In this document: positions 23,159-34,384 of the stretch, in pieces
Position numbering within the stretch: position 1 is the first letter of the stretch
How the letters are laid out: every line of letters begins with the position of its first letter
Assembly (NCBI GenBank): GCA_009760855.2
Contig: WPIO01000015.1
Location: forward strand, 1,404,501-1,468,500
DNA: 64,000 bases
Reading direction: 5' to 3'
Source of the DNA: Cristatella mucedo
Lineage: Eukaryota; Bryozoa; Phylactolaemata; Cristatellidae
The notes under the pieces: generated by a model
What the model saw: only the letters and a program-made list of their open reading frames with translations
Told to the model about the DNA's origin: nothing
Database searches by the model: none
Position numbers and translations under genes: made by a program

Positions 23159-23194
23159 CCGGTAAAATTGCACTCGAACAGCTCGTGCCCGGTT

Positions 23195-23345
23195 TACTCC
23201 AGGGATAAGGTGCTCACCGTCTAACTATCTAACTAACTCACCATCTAACTATCGAGGTCGTGGGCTCGAGAGCCCGCTGGCATATGTTAAGCGATTAGAT
23301 AGAGATCAAGTTCACTTAAGCCTGATTTAAACGGTGAGTTTTGCT
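23195..23345 (+). mobile_element. SINE-1 copy with a local tandem insertion
   Basis: Head (cggtttactccagggataag), then a small repeat of ctaactatctaactaactca, B box (gtgggctcgagagcccgctg) and the 3' end tatgttaagcgattagatag, agatcaagttcacttaag. Diverged. Confidence 0.7.
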
Positions 23346-23380
23346 TCCTACCTACTCGGGTCTTCGGTATATACGTCACC
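23325..23380 (+). repeat. Dispersed repeat, copy a
   Basis: Shows aaacggtgagttttgcttcc, ta and cgggtcttcgg. The same block occurs inverted at 25085-25150, so it is probably part of a small non-autonomous DNA element of unknown family. Confidence 0.5.
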
Positions 23381-23550
23381 AATATGGTGTGGGCGGTCCA
23401 GACTTAGGGAAGACTTGGCGAAGACTCAGCAACCAAACCCGGTTCTACTTGTGCAGCATAGACTTAGCAAGTGACCAATCATAGACACCGTTCAGGCCGC
23501 GCCTAATGCATTGCTTTTAAAGTAATGGCAGGGCGCGACTTGACCGGAAT

Positions 23551-24850
23551 AAATAATAATAATAGTTATGATAATACACTCGATACAGCTCGCTCACACA
23601 GCTCAATCTCTTTCTAGGCGCTTTGCATTTGCTGCAAAAGAAACACGATCGAATGGTGAGTGGTACCATTTTTGATAAACTACATGAATAACACGGTTAG
23701 GGGTGACATGCACAGGGTCAGCATGCAAGTGTGGTTAGTGGCATTATGCAATAACGTCCGCACGCATAAGCACATAAAGAACGAATCACAGGGACCCACT
23801 AAATGCTGTCATAAATAGGTGCGTTTTTAATTTCTTTTTGAATATGATCAAGTCAGGGGATGTCGTGAAGCAAGTCGGGAGCGAGTTCCAGGCTTTGGGA
23901 GCATACGAACTAAATGCACGGTGACAAGCCTAGCTGCAGAGTTTTGCACCAGCTGTAATTGCCTGATTGCACACGTCGGTAGGCCAGCAAGCAGAGAGGT
24001 ACAGAGTCAAGACGGGATGTCACAAATGCATGGACCAACTTAGATGTGGTATCGTTATCTAAACAAGCCCAAATTTTAGCAATGTTATGTAGCTGAAACT
24101 AGGCAGACTTGATTGTGGAGCTGATGTGGTCGTCTAACGAAAGTTTACTTGGGAACGTGGCACCTAGATTTCGTGCAGATTCAACAGGAGATATGCTGGC
24201 ACAGCCGACTTTGAGCGTGAGCCTTTCCAATTTCTGTATCACATTTATTTGCCCATAACTACTAAGTTAGTTTATCATCATTTAATTTAAGAAAATTTGC
24301 TGCCATCCATGTACGAATGTCATCAACACATGCAGCAAGGGAGTAGAGAGAATTCGATGTGCTCGAAGGCTGGGAGGAATCAAAGCAGAGGTACAACTGA
24401 ATCTCATCCGCACAGAAGTGAAAGCCTAGATTGTGCTTGGCAATCGCATCGGCAAGAGAGAGAGTATAAACCATAAAAACAACCGGACCAAGCACGGGGC
24501 CCTGAGGTACCCCATATTTCAGAGGTACCTCGGATGATCTTTGTCCATTCACAACAATACTCTTTAGTTTAACACTGAGATAGGACCTGAATCATTCCAG
24601 AGCAGTGCCAGTAGTGCCCGGGCGAGATGAGAGGCGCTCAATAAGGACTCGGCGATCGATAGTATCAAAAGCTGCCGAAAGATCAAGAAAAACATGCTGA
24701 GAAACTCTACCCATGTCTGCATTCCGAAGTAGATCGCTGTACACCCGAGCAATGCTGACCCTGTGGAGTGATTAGCTCTAAAGCCAGACTGTAGTAGCAA
24801 GGTTTGAAGTTTCAATAAATGAATTCAGCTGGTCTGCCACGACTCGTTCC
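23551..24850 (-). mobile_element. L2-A LINE, truncated and mutated copy
   Basis: The tail is at 23551-23575. The 3' UTR and C-terminal codons have an internal loss around 23920 (the LHWLP to FGDRAF region is missing). The RT core includes FCADEIQLYLCF (YADD changed to CADE), [21 protein letters not shown] and SGFRANHSTGSALL. It is broken by frameshifts and ends near 24850 at the ADQLNS region. Confidence 0.85.
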
Positions 24851-25084
24851 AAAACCGGTGATATTATCGATGCGTTCCACGCGAGTCACTGTTTATGGGA
24901 CACTCGGGAGTTCAAATCAGATTTTGAGGCGGCGAACGATAAAGGTCATAGCAGATAAGTTTCATTCTACCGGTAATTGTTTTAGCGAAGCGTGGCCTTG
25001 AGAAATGCTGCGGCTATCCCGTGAATGGAGTGGGCTGAGCAGTATGAAACAAGAGTTGGAGTAACACTGCCGTCTAAGCCTGCT

Positions 25085-25150
25085 ACAACAAACCGGAAGA
25101 CCCTAGTAAGACTCGAGCATTTAGGAAGCAAAACTCGCCGTCTAAACGGC
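25085..25150 (-). repeat. Dispersed repeat, copy b (inverted)
   Basis: The complement reads ccgtttagacggcgagtttt, gcttccta and gggtcttccgg, matching copy a at 23325-23380. Flanking cactgccgtctaagcc may be another copy of its end. Confidence 0.5.
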
Positions 25151-25489
25151 TTTATGGCGCTCTTATGACCGTGCGACCCTCACTAGTTCGGGCAGTGGAA
25201 CATCGCCTTCAATGTGCAAACACCTGAAGCTCGAGATATGCCAAAGATAACAAAGAAGCTCTGTTAGCAACAACATCGTTGTAGAAAGGGCACAATCACT
25301 AGGCTATATATTACGGCTGATATGACAGGTGACTCCCAACTGACTTGCTAGCAAACTTACAGCAGCTTCCGCTCAGCGCTAAGACTCACCGATCGATAGA
25401 CCGTTGCTCCAAGAGAGACTTGGGACAGGCTAGCCAGGTCCTAAGTCATCCACTAGTATTGTTCGGACATTATCAAACATCGTATAGCT

Positions 25490-25603
25490 CCTTTCCCCGA
25501 ACCAAACTATGGCTGCGTTTTGGTGCCTTTATCTGGCGGCTGTATTACATTGTAGGTTTTATTACGTGGGCACCGTGAGAGCCACCGACCGATCCTTCAT
25601 CCT
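25490..25603 (+). repeat. 114-bp direct duplication, copy 1
   Basis: From cctttccccgaaccaaacta to gatccttcatcct. It differs from copy 2 (25894-26007) at only two positions. It contains a short open frame (MAAFWCLYLAAVLHCRFYYV) shared by both. Confidence 0.95.
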
Positions 25604-25784
25604 AAGCCTCGACTTATCGCGGCTATTTCTAAGATCATCGACCATAATTGATAGGCATTGCAGCGCCGTGCAAATGAATTGTATGCGCTTATATATACAT
25701 ATATTTATTAATATATTTTTATTTATTTATGCTGTCGAAGGCTTTCCCTACAATCCCGAAGCCAATTTCAGGTATAACTAATTT

Positions 25785-25893
25785 ATTTAATTCATTTGCA
25801 TAGTGCCCAAAGTGAACTTAATCTCTATCCAGGGACTTAACATATGGGCAGGGCTGGTGCCCCCGACCTTGGTCGTAGCGTTAAAGGCAAGCA
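25785..25893 (-). mobile_element. SINE-1 copy, head-truncated
   Basis: Tail-first: tttgcatagtgcccaaagtg, aacttaatctctatccaggg, then ggtgcccccgaccttggtcg and gttaaaggcaagcacc, where it runs directly into the second copy of a 114-bp duplication. Confidence 0.7.
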
Positions 25894-26007
25894 CCTTTCC
25901 CCGAACCAAACTATGGCTGCGTTTTGGCGCCTATATCTGGCGGCTGTATTACATTGTAGGTTTTATTACGTGGGCACCGTGAGAGCCACCGACCGATCCT
26001 TCATCCT
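25894..26007 (+). repeat. 114-bp direct duplication, copy 2
   Basis: 112 of 114 bases match copy 1. Its left edge is fused to a truncated SINE-1, so the duplication and the SINE truncation share one breakpoint. Confidence 0.95.
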
Positions 26008-26009
26008 GC

Positions 26010-27090
26010 GTTGCCGCAGAGTGTTTCGGTGGAGTTCGAGTCGGTTTAGCCTCAACTTTCCCTCACACTGTGCGAGAGTCACGTGACGAGAAGATCGACT
26101 GCCAACCCTGCTTACGTGTGTCATTAACTCGTAGGTGCTAAAGCCTCTAAAAGCAACACTTATGAGTACAAAACCCAACGAACAATTGCACTTTATTCAA
26201 GTATTGAGCTTTGTGTCCAATCCAGCGTCAATTGGAGCTCCGGTGTCAAATTCTACCCACTATCTCGATTTTGAAAACTTGTTTTAAAATCAAAAAAGAT
26301 TTTTAAAAAAGCTCTGAGCGCCACTTCGCAGGCTCGACCACTGTGGATCCTCTTCCACAAGCCGTCGACGGCTCTTCTGCCGCCACTGCTTGGGCGGCCA
26401 TCTTACTCAGCATGGGCTGAGAGTGAGCCAGATAACACACTTGGCTATGTTTAATGGAAAAAAATACTAGTATACTGAGGAAAAAAGCCCCCTGGCACGA
26501 ACGAAGCAGCTTCCACCTCGAATATTTGGAGGTCGGCTGCTCAAGCTCTTCACTGGTTTTTTGCTACTTGCGACATAGTGCAGGCGAGTGCAGCTCTGTC
26601 GACGAGCAAAACTCACGGCTCAGGCAGCATGAGGCCTGTGAAGCCAGCTCTGCACTCTGCACCGAACCAAGGATCACGACGGTAAGGAAAATACTCGAGC
26701 CATCGACGAACCACCCGTCGGCTGTGGCGCTATATCGGCTTTATTTTAGCTTGCCAAAACCAAGTCATCGAGTAACAGTGGCAGATGGCAGGCTTTGATC
26801 ACACGTGCCCTCTCTTCTCCACCACTCAGTCTGATCAGCACCGCCTGACTCCTCACTGCGGCAGTGTCACAAATGGCAGCATCGACGCCAACGGAGGTGT
26901 CAGCAGCAGCAGCAGCCTCTGGCTTGTCATTAGTAGCATGTCACGAGCAAAGCATCAGATGAAGCTTTGCCCAGTTTGGACACATCCAGCCAGAGTCGCA
27001 TCCATACATCGGCAACAGCAGTTTTCAGCAGCCCCACTCACTGCTTGCAGTACTACAAAAGTAAAATGGTGGCACGTGCACATAGTCAGA
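26010..27090. other. No assignable gene
   Basis: Frames at 26454-26798 and 26785-27090 show no known domain. An AGC-repeat patch occurs at about 26905. Confidence 0.45.
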
Positions 27091-27098
27091 CCGAATGG

Positions 27099-27245
<147 letters not shown>

Positions 27246-27261
27246 ACAGCAGGTCCTTGAC

Positions 27262-27448
27262 TAGCGGTTCTCAACCTGTGGTTTGCGACCCCTTTGGTGG
27301 TCGAACGACCCTTTCACAGGGGTCGCATAAGACCATCAGAAAACAAGCATTTCCACATTTTGCACACAATAATTTTATGGTTGGGGGTCGCCACCACATG
27401 AGGCATTGTATTGAAGGGTCGCGCCATTAGAAAGGTTGAGAACCATTG
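27262..27448. mobile_element. SPIN-like non-autonomous hAT element
   Basis: A 187-bp element with terminal inverted repeats sharing GGTTCTCAACCT exactly. Next to the left end is the characteristic run gcgacccctttggtgg / aacgaccctttcacaggggt, which from memory matches the end of SPIN (hAT) elements of vertebrates and some invertebrates. The right half carries the ggttgggggtcgccaccaca block of the opposite SPIN end. The flanks tccttgac (27254-27261) and ccctagac (27449-27456) match at 6 of 8 bases, with the CTWGAC core expected of a hAT 8-bp target duplication. It is shorter than the usual ~220 bp and has no coding capacity. Confidence 0.85.
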
Positions 27449-27764
27449 CCCTAGACACTTTAAAACGACTGGAAGGTGGCGAACTATTTGCCAGCATTCG
27501 CCCTCCTTCAGCCCTGCTATGATTGGCTGCTTTGAGCAAGAGCTAGGTTTAGCACCCCTAACTTAATCCAGGGTATGCTTCCTGCATACAGATATGCAGT
27601 GGAATCTGTCCTAAAGGCCACCTTTGAATAAGCCCCAACTTCTTGAAGGGTCGCTCAGGTGACACCCACACACAAGCATCGTAATGTAATGTTATCTTCT
27701 GGCTAGCATGCCTCTGCTGCTACATTTAGAGTTTGCCTAGCTCAATGGTTAGTATTGTAAATCT

Positions 27765-27875
27765 GATCACATCCTCGACGAGGACGCCACCAGGATTATT
27801 TCCTACGGCGGCTCGAGTGTCTTCCACTGCTTTCAGAATCAGTTCGAGGAGCTGCTACAGATTGAGATAATGTAG
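27765..27875 (+). other. Short coding-like stretch, unassigned
   Basis: Thirty-six codons, DHILDEDATRIISYGG then SSVFHCFQNQFEELLQ, end at TAG. Third positions are mostly C or G, unlike the AT-rich flanks. An AG is available just upstream (27752). It could be a last exon or a fossil fragment; I do not recognise the family. Confidence 0.25.
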
Positions 27876-28185
27876 CCATATTTTGTGAGCATGAATTGCA
27901 AGAGCTTCCATGCAAATACATGCTGAGTGGAGAAGGAAGTCAGAGTGAAAAAGAATTCAGCGACCTAGCATTTTACAAATGGCAACAGAAGCATGTGAAC
28001 TCTTATCCATGTCCTTAGCTATTTGTAACAAGCCCACTCGGTCCGCCTAGTCAGTAAAGCATACAAATTAATTAAAGAGGCACATCACTAAGAGTTTTAC
28101 TACCTTCCAAAAGACGGTCCAGCAGGTAGTCCATGCATCTGTTTTTTATGTTGCCAGGCTCCACGGATGCACATACAGGCATGCA

Positions 28186-28204
28186 TACACGCACACACAC
28201 AGCA

Positions 28205-28257
<53 letters not shown>

Positions 28258-28285
28258 CACACACACAGAGCACACACACAGAGGA

Positions 28286-28351
<66 letters not shown>

Positions 28352-28352
28352 C

Positions 28353-28413
<61 letters not shown>

Positions 28414-28464
28414 CACACACACACAGAGCACACACACACACACACACAGAGCACACACACACAG

Positions 28465-28513
<49 letters not shown>

Positions 28514-28660
28514 CACACACACACACACACACAGAGCACACACACACACACACAGAGCACACACACACACACACACACACAAACCACACACAGACACACG
28601 CAAAAAAAGCACACACATACCACATACACACACACACAGAGCACACACCCACACACACAG

Positions 28661-28700
<40 letters not shown>
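28186..28700 (+). repeat. Compound (CA)n array with GAGCACA units
   Basis: About 510 bases of CA interrupted by a recurring cacagagcacaca motif, some ten times, plus rarer variants. The long Cys/Val and His/Thr frames in it are artefacts. Confidence 0.98.
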
Positions 28701-29780
28701 ACACACGACGTCAACTGGTGAGCCCTGTCTCTCAGAGGTGACCAGTTAGGGTTGCCCGGACTGGTATACCCTAAGCCGCTGGAAGCGCACTTGGCATCGA
28801 TCATGCCAGCCAGCCAGCACATCGGCTTTGAAGTTTGACAGAGGTACGCCTGCAGCCAGAGGTGTGCGCCGGCAACCGGCAGGCAGCCGGGCACACGGTT
28901 TACGACTCCTACCCACCTTGCTCATGACCCACTCGGTATCCTGGAGTGCTTTTGATAATATTTGTTCTATCCTGTCCGGATCGCTCTCATCTGCATGACT
29001 CCGGAACTGCTACAACGCGACAAGAGAAACTATGTCTGCAGGCCGAGGCCGCCGGAGACGCTTACTGGAATAACAGAACAAGCACAAAGCTGCTGCATAA
29101 AATGGTAAATGGTAATTGGCCTCACATTACTGTCGTTCACATCTTAAGATAAAAATTTAGTCGGACCAAAATAGCAGTAGTGGCTGTTGGGAAGGTGCCG
29201 TGGGGTATAGGAATCAGTGTCTCGTGGCCACATAATTAGCTCGACCTGAGAACACGGGTGGAGCCACGACTAAGGAAAATTAATTAGCAGCCTCACGGTC
29301 GCTCGGTGTGCGCAGCCCAGGCAGAATCGTCAGGAAAGACCACGTGAGACCTGTAAGGGCACTGAAGGTTGCCGATTTAGCACAGACTAGCGTGACAGGA
29401 GCCAGTGATGCTGCTATGATATAACTTAAAATGAAATCTTTGGTCCACTTGACTTTGTTTCAGGTCTTTCTGAAGCTTATACTAAAAAATTACAATAATA
29501 TCGTGACCAGAGCTACGTGAACTGATCGAATGATATTAGTGTATATAATAAAGAACATGTATTCTACATACATGCATAATCATGTGCACGTGTGAATGCA
29601 CGAGTGTATGCACGAAGGTATATTTCCAAGTGACTACGTAAATATACCTACGAGTACATACACCAGTAATAAAATACTAATAAGGTACAAGCACAGCTAT
29701 GTGTCATGTTTGTAATTTCTTTGGTCTGTTCGGAACCATGTATACAACCATTAAGTAAGCCAATGCTCTTTATCCTTTCC
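28700..29780. other. No gene seen
   Basis: Unique-looking sequence. Short frames only. Confidence 0.45.
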
Positions 29781-29782
29781 CC

Positions 29783-30025
29783 TTGTCCATGAACAGACAT
29801 GCTTTTAGCCACGTCTTCTCTTGGCCAGATGTGGCAAGCTTGAGCAGAAACAACAGTAGGACGAATGTCTTCACCCTTCGATTTCCCAAAACCAAAGATC
29901 CAAACATTGAGCTAAGTAGACCACCATTTCTATATGGCCCATTGAGCAGCGTTGATAAGATCTTTCTTTATCACATCCGGAAGATCCTCAAGCAATTGGA
30001 CCAGGATCATCAAAAAAAATCGTAA
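29783..30025 (+). CDS. Unassigned 80-codon reading frame
   Basis: An ATG-to-stop frame whose product includes TNVFTLRFPKTKDPNIE and a helical C-terminus (VDKIFLYHIRKILKQL). No signal peptide, no known motif and no convincing splice context are seen. It lies between non-repetitive intergenic DNA and an L2-A tail. It may be chance or a degraded exon. Confidence 0.15.
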   Translation: MSMNRHAFSHVFSWPDVASLSRNNSRTNVFTLRFPKTKDPNIELSRPPFLYGPLSSVDKIFLYHIRKILKQLDQDHQKKS

Positions 30026-30074
30026 TCAGCAGAAGTTTGGCAAGCTGGTCATACATAGGATTGAACCTCCGTAA

Positions 30075-32340
30075 ATGTACTAATAATAACAATAACAAAA
30101 TGCATTGATATAGCACCCGCAGAGAACTTTATCTCTTTCAAGGCAGTTTACGTTTGCTGCAAATAAAGCATGATCGAATGGTCAATGGTAGCATGCTCAA
30201 TGACAACAAGAATAACATGATTACAGGTGACATGCACAAGGTCAGCATGCAAATATGGTACGTGGTAGAATGCACACTGTCAGCACAAATAAACACACAG
30301 AGGATGAATCACATAGACCCACTAAATGCTGTGATAAATAGATGCGTTTTAGCTGTCCCAATTTCCTATTGCAAAAAGCTGGACCAATTTAGTTGCAGTA
30401 TCACTGTCTAAGCAAGCCCGAATTTTAGCAATGTTCTGTAGTCGCAAGTAGGCAGACTTGACTGTGGAGCTGATGTGGTCGTCTAATGAAAGGTCACTTT
30501 GGAACAGGACATCTAGATTTCGAGTAGATTCAACATTAGACATGCTGGCAGAGCCGATTTTGAGCATTAGGTTTTCCAATTTCTGAATCGCACTTAGTTT
30601 GTCCATAACTAGTAACTTAGTTTTATCATCATTCAATTGCTGCCATCCATTTGCAGATGTCATCAATACACGCAGCAATGAAGTTCAGACAAATTGACGT
30701 GCTGGAGGGCTGGGAGGGGTCGAAGCAAAAGTCCAACTGAATGTCATTGCATAGACGTAAAAGCCTAGGTTGTGCTTGGCAATCACATCGGCGAGAAGGA
30801 GAGTATAAACCGTGAAAAGAACAGGACCAAGCACAGAGCCTTGAGATACCACATAACGATACCACATACCAGATACTTCAGTGGTTCCTCGGATGATCTT
30901 TTCCCATTCACATCAATCCCCTGGAGTATCCTACTGAGATAGGATCTGAACCATTGTAGTACCAGTGCCAGTGATGCCCAGGCGAGATAAGACCCACTCG
31001 AGAAGGACTTGGCGATCGATAGTATCAAAAGCTGCCGAAAGATCGAGCAAAACAAGCAGACACACACTACCCAAGTCTGGATTCCTAAGAAGGTCGTCAT
31101 ACTTCCGAAGCAATGCTGACTCTGATGAGTGATTAACTCTAAACCCATACTGGAACTTATTAGCTAGGTGTGAAGTTTCAATATATGAGTTCAGGTGGTC
31201 TCCCACGACTCGTTCGTGTTTTTGATAGGAATGGTAGAAGGGAGGCTGGGTGAAAGTTGCTCAAGCTCTCTCGGTCAAGTGCTACTTTCTTGAGTGGTGG
31301 CCCGACTACAGCCTTTTTGAAAGGTGCAGGGACATGACCTGAGGCTAAGGGCATCTTTATTATGTTACTTTTGTATGGCTTCAGCAGATCTATGCATCGT
31401 AGAAGCACGACAGTAGGAATATGGTCTAGAGGACTAGTCGTCTTCTTTGATTAGGAATTCAGGATGGGTTCAATCGTGAGTACTTCCTTAAATGTAGACA
31501 TTGAGGTGCTGCACGGAATTAAGGGACAGGAGTCTAGAGGGGATGCTGCCACCCTAGGGATGAACTTTCTCTATCTTGTTGACAAAGAAGCTAGAGAAGC
31601 GATCAGCATCGCATGGATCACTAGGTAAGGAACTAATCTGGGAGCGGTTAGGGAGATGGTTGATCGTAGACATCAGCATTTTCGGATCGCGCATCTGTGA
31701 TTCAACAATGTCTGTATATAAGCTAACCTTGGCCTTTGCTAGGATCGATTGGTACGATCTACAGTAGTCCTCGTATGCCTGTCGATTGACCGCCAGTCTT
31801 GATCTATTGTATGCTTTTTCAAGCTTTCACTTAGCAGACCTAGCTAGTTAATGTCTTCGGTAAACCATTGGCCGTCTGGGCAAGGGCGCACAGTGCACTT
31901 AGTCAGAGGTGCAAACTCGTCGAGCATGTCAGCTAGTGTAGTGTTTTAGTATTATACCAATGATGACATGTCGGAAGGGGATTGAGCAGCAGGGGCGAAA
32001 AAGGTATTCTTGCGGGGACAGTATCGGTGTCTAGGGCCTTGAGGTTTCGCGATTCACATGTAACTTTGGATATTTATGACATATGTACAAAATGTCGGAC
32101 TTCTAAGCGCAATAGCTCTGAGAGTTCTAGATCATACATGGCCACAGAAGAAACATATCCTAAGCACAACACACCGTCGGTGAAAATTATTTTCGAGAAT
32201 GGTGGATCACTGGTATCCTCCACTGTACTGCCATGGCCAAGAATGAGTACTGATCTGAACCACGTCAAAAATCCGTGGGGATTTTGTAGAGCATTTTGGA
32301 GTAAGACTAGCTTCCATTCGTATCACCTTAGGCGATGCTT
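30075..32340 (-). mobile_element. L2-A LINE with EN-RT linker, inactivated
   Basis: The longest L2-A stretch. The tail is at 30079-30110. The C-terminal ~150 codons are deleted near 30350. The RT core (30350-31420) keeps SAAFDTIDRQVLLEWV, GYMxxA-like and APFKKAVVGPPLKK pieces with frameshifts. From 31420 to 32340 it extends into the linker upstream of RT (NRSQISSLPSDP, RPCPDGQWFTED, CESRNLKALDTD), which other copies lack. Many stops make it non-functional. Confidence 0.8.
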
Positions 32341-32344
32341 CATT

Positions 32345-33295
32345 TGAGGCTTCATGTCAATGCTGGCAAGAAATTGCTCCTGAATTATGCAACGAGATCG
32401 CGTCGTCCATGCCAGCTCAGATACAGGAAGTTATTATAAATCATGGTAGAACCACTTCCTATTAGCCTAATTAACCCAATAATTAAACACTGAGGCCATG
32501 TTATCTATCACCATGGCTGCATATGCATGAGAAGGAACTAATACGGGTAGAATTGTCAGGAAAAAAGGCAAAATCTTTCCAAGCAACGTATTAGCAGAAG
32601 TCAAAGCAACACCGCAGATTCTGGCGGGCTGATGTGAGAAATATAAATTCGTAACGACTGTTGACAGTTTATCGGCTACCAGGACCAGAGTACGTTATAG
32701 CGAAGGCGATGCGATGCGGTGGGTCCCTAAGACTTCAGCAGCGCCGCTCACGAGAATTTACCTGCCGCACATGGTGCTTATAGTACGCTTGCCTTTCAAT
32801 CGTTGGCAACATTTTCAGTTGTTTGAGAATGTGCCTGTAGAGCTGCTTAGGCGTTCTGACCAGGTTGGGCATATCCCGGCTTCAAAATAACTATGAGGGT
32901 GTACACAGATCTCACCTCATTGCCTAGAGAGCTCTATTCACCGCCAGCAACATCTGGTTGTAAAGCTGTATTTGGCTGTGGAATAGTCGGAATAACTCCA
33001 GCCTGGCAGTCATTGGTAGAGAACTGAGAGATTTTGATCGCGGGCAGCTTCTCTCGTGTCTCTCTGCGTGGCGATGGCTACTGCATAAGCACCATTAGCG
33101 AAATTGCCTGGGTTTCAAGCACCTGTTAATATAAAACTCGGGCTAGGCTTTCGGTGGGTTTTATTTATGACCGATTAAGGAATGTTCTTCTTTATGACTT
33201 AAGATGCTCACGAAGGCACCCGGATCGTCCTCAAATTTGATGAGTTTGGGTTTCTTCGCTTAGTTTGCTGTCTTTGCCTGTAACCTAGGAGTGAG
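32345..33295. other. No gene seen
   Basis: No recognisable repeat or coding sequence between the L2-A linker and the Tigger fossil. Confidence 0.45.
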
Positions 33296-33299
33296 GTGC

Positions 33300-33715
33300 T
33301 CGTATTAAACACTTACGTCGTGGATACGAGTACAGTCGACAATCGTTTATCGAGGTTAATCCATCCTCCCAGCATTCGGGGTAGCCTAACTGCCTTATCC
33401 ACTGCCGAGTTTCTTATATCCTCTGGGCGAACCCTCTGTAGTCGTGGACGATTTCAGGTCACAACTTCTTCCAGCTGGCTTTCACGGTCTCCGTCTTCAT
33501 GTCATCCAACGCGGCCTGGATGTTCATCAGACAGGTCGCGATGGTGTACTGCCGCCAGTACTCATTCAGCAAGAAGTTCTCCTCAAGGTCCATACCTTCG
33601 ACGAGGTGCTGCAGTGTATTTCACGAGTAGATGGCCTTGAACTCGAGAATAACGCCTTGATTCATGGACTGGATATGCGAAGTGGTGTTAGGAGGAAGGA
33701 ACTTTTAATGAATAT
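33300..33715 (-). pseudogene. pogo/Tigger-type transposase C-terminal fossil
   Basis: The minus-strand translation gives FLPPNTTSHIQSMNQGVI, then NEYWRQYTIA, SWKKL, a stop where Trp is usual, PEIVHD and YRGF. This order (LPPNTTS-x-IQ-MDQGVI, then the helical KxW/KKLWP end) is diagnostic of the DDE/DDD domain of pogo/Tigger transposases in the Tc1/mariner superfamily. At least three in-frame stops and loss of everything upstream of the FLPPNTT motif make it inactive. No terminal repeats are seen near it. Confidence 0.85.
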
Positions 33716-33842
33716 TTAGTATTTGAAAAAACCGAGATAGAGTGAAGCCGCGAAAAGTCAAAGCTCGAAGTGGCGAGGGACAACTGTACCGGAGCAGCCA
33801 GACATTCAGTTCTGCAACCGGCCTGATAACAGCAGCAGCTCC

Positions 33843-34106
33843 TTGGTAAATAACACAGCAGGTAAGTATAGGTCATGCTGTAGAGCAAATCACTCCACAG
33901 AGTCAGCATTGCGTCGGGTGTGTTTCGAGAGTGAACGACCTTCTCATGAATGCTGGCTTAGGCATGAAGTCTTTTTGCTTGCTCTGCTGAACCTCTTGGC
34001 AGATTTTGAGACTAGCGATCTCGAAATCCGCCTTGAAGGACTCCCGGTTTGCATACGCATCTCATTCACTGTACTACGCTGGTTTAGGTCTTATCTCAGT
34101 TCGCGA
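33843..34106 (+). mobile_element. Diverged L2 RT fragment
   Basis: The translation shows RANHSTESALRRV, LLALLNLLADFETSD (motif A region) and LRWFRSYLSSR, as in L2-A, but much more diverged. Homology fades at the sequence tctcagt (about 34106). It lies immediately upstream of TE-X. Confidence 0.65.
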
Positions 34107-34384
34107 ATACCGAGTTATCAGGCATTTGTCATTCTTTTCCAAATACGTATCACAAATTAGATTGAGTATTTTGTTTTGCTTTGGCACGTCCGGTTTTTTA
34201 GACTGTTTATCAAAGATCGGGTGTACTTTAACAATGCATATTATGTCTAAAAGCATTGGCTTTCATTAGATGTACATGTTGCAGTCACTTAATGACATAA
34301 ATGTTGGGTGTTTTTTTCAGTAGAAGCATTAGCTATTGTGTTGGTAAATATATTTGTTGATTTAAACCAACGGATATTTGTTTC

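Noticed and set aside
26454-26798. 114-codon plus frame as a host gene
   Set aside because: No recognisable domain, no second exon and ordinary base composition for the region.
28186-28700. CRISPR-like spaced repeats
   Set aside because: The repeated motif is part of a CA microsatellite with no unique spacers, and the genome is eukaryotic.
28072-28894. Long Cys/Val and His/Thr reading frames (up to 264 codons)
   Set aside because: They arise entirely from the (CA)n / GAGCACA array; open frames exist in several frames on both strands.
31982-32347. 121-codon plus frame
   Set aside because: Antisense of the L2-A EN-RT linker, recognised by matching CESRNLKALDTD on the minus strand.
33296-33719. 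Plus-strand frames of 91-114 codons
   Set aside because: They are antisense shadows of the Tigger transposase fossil.
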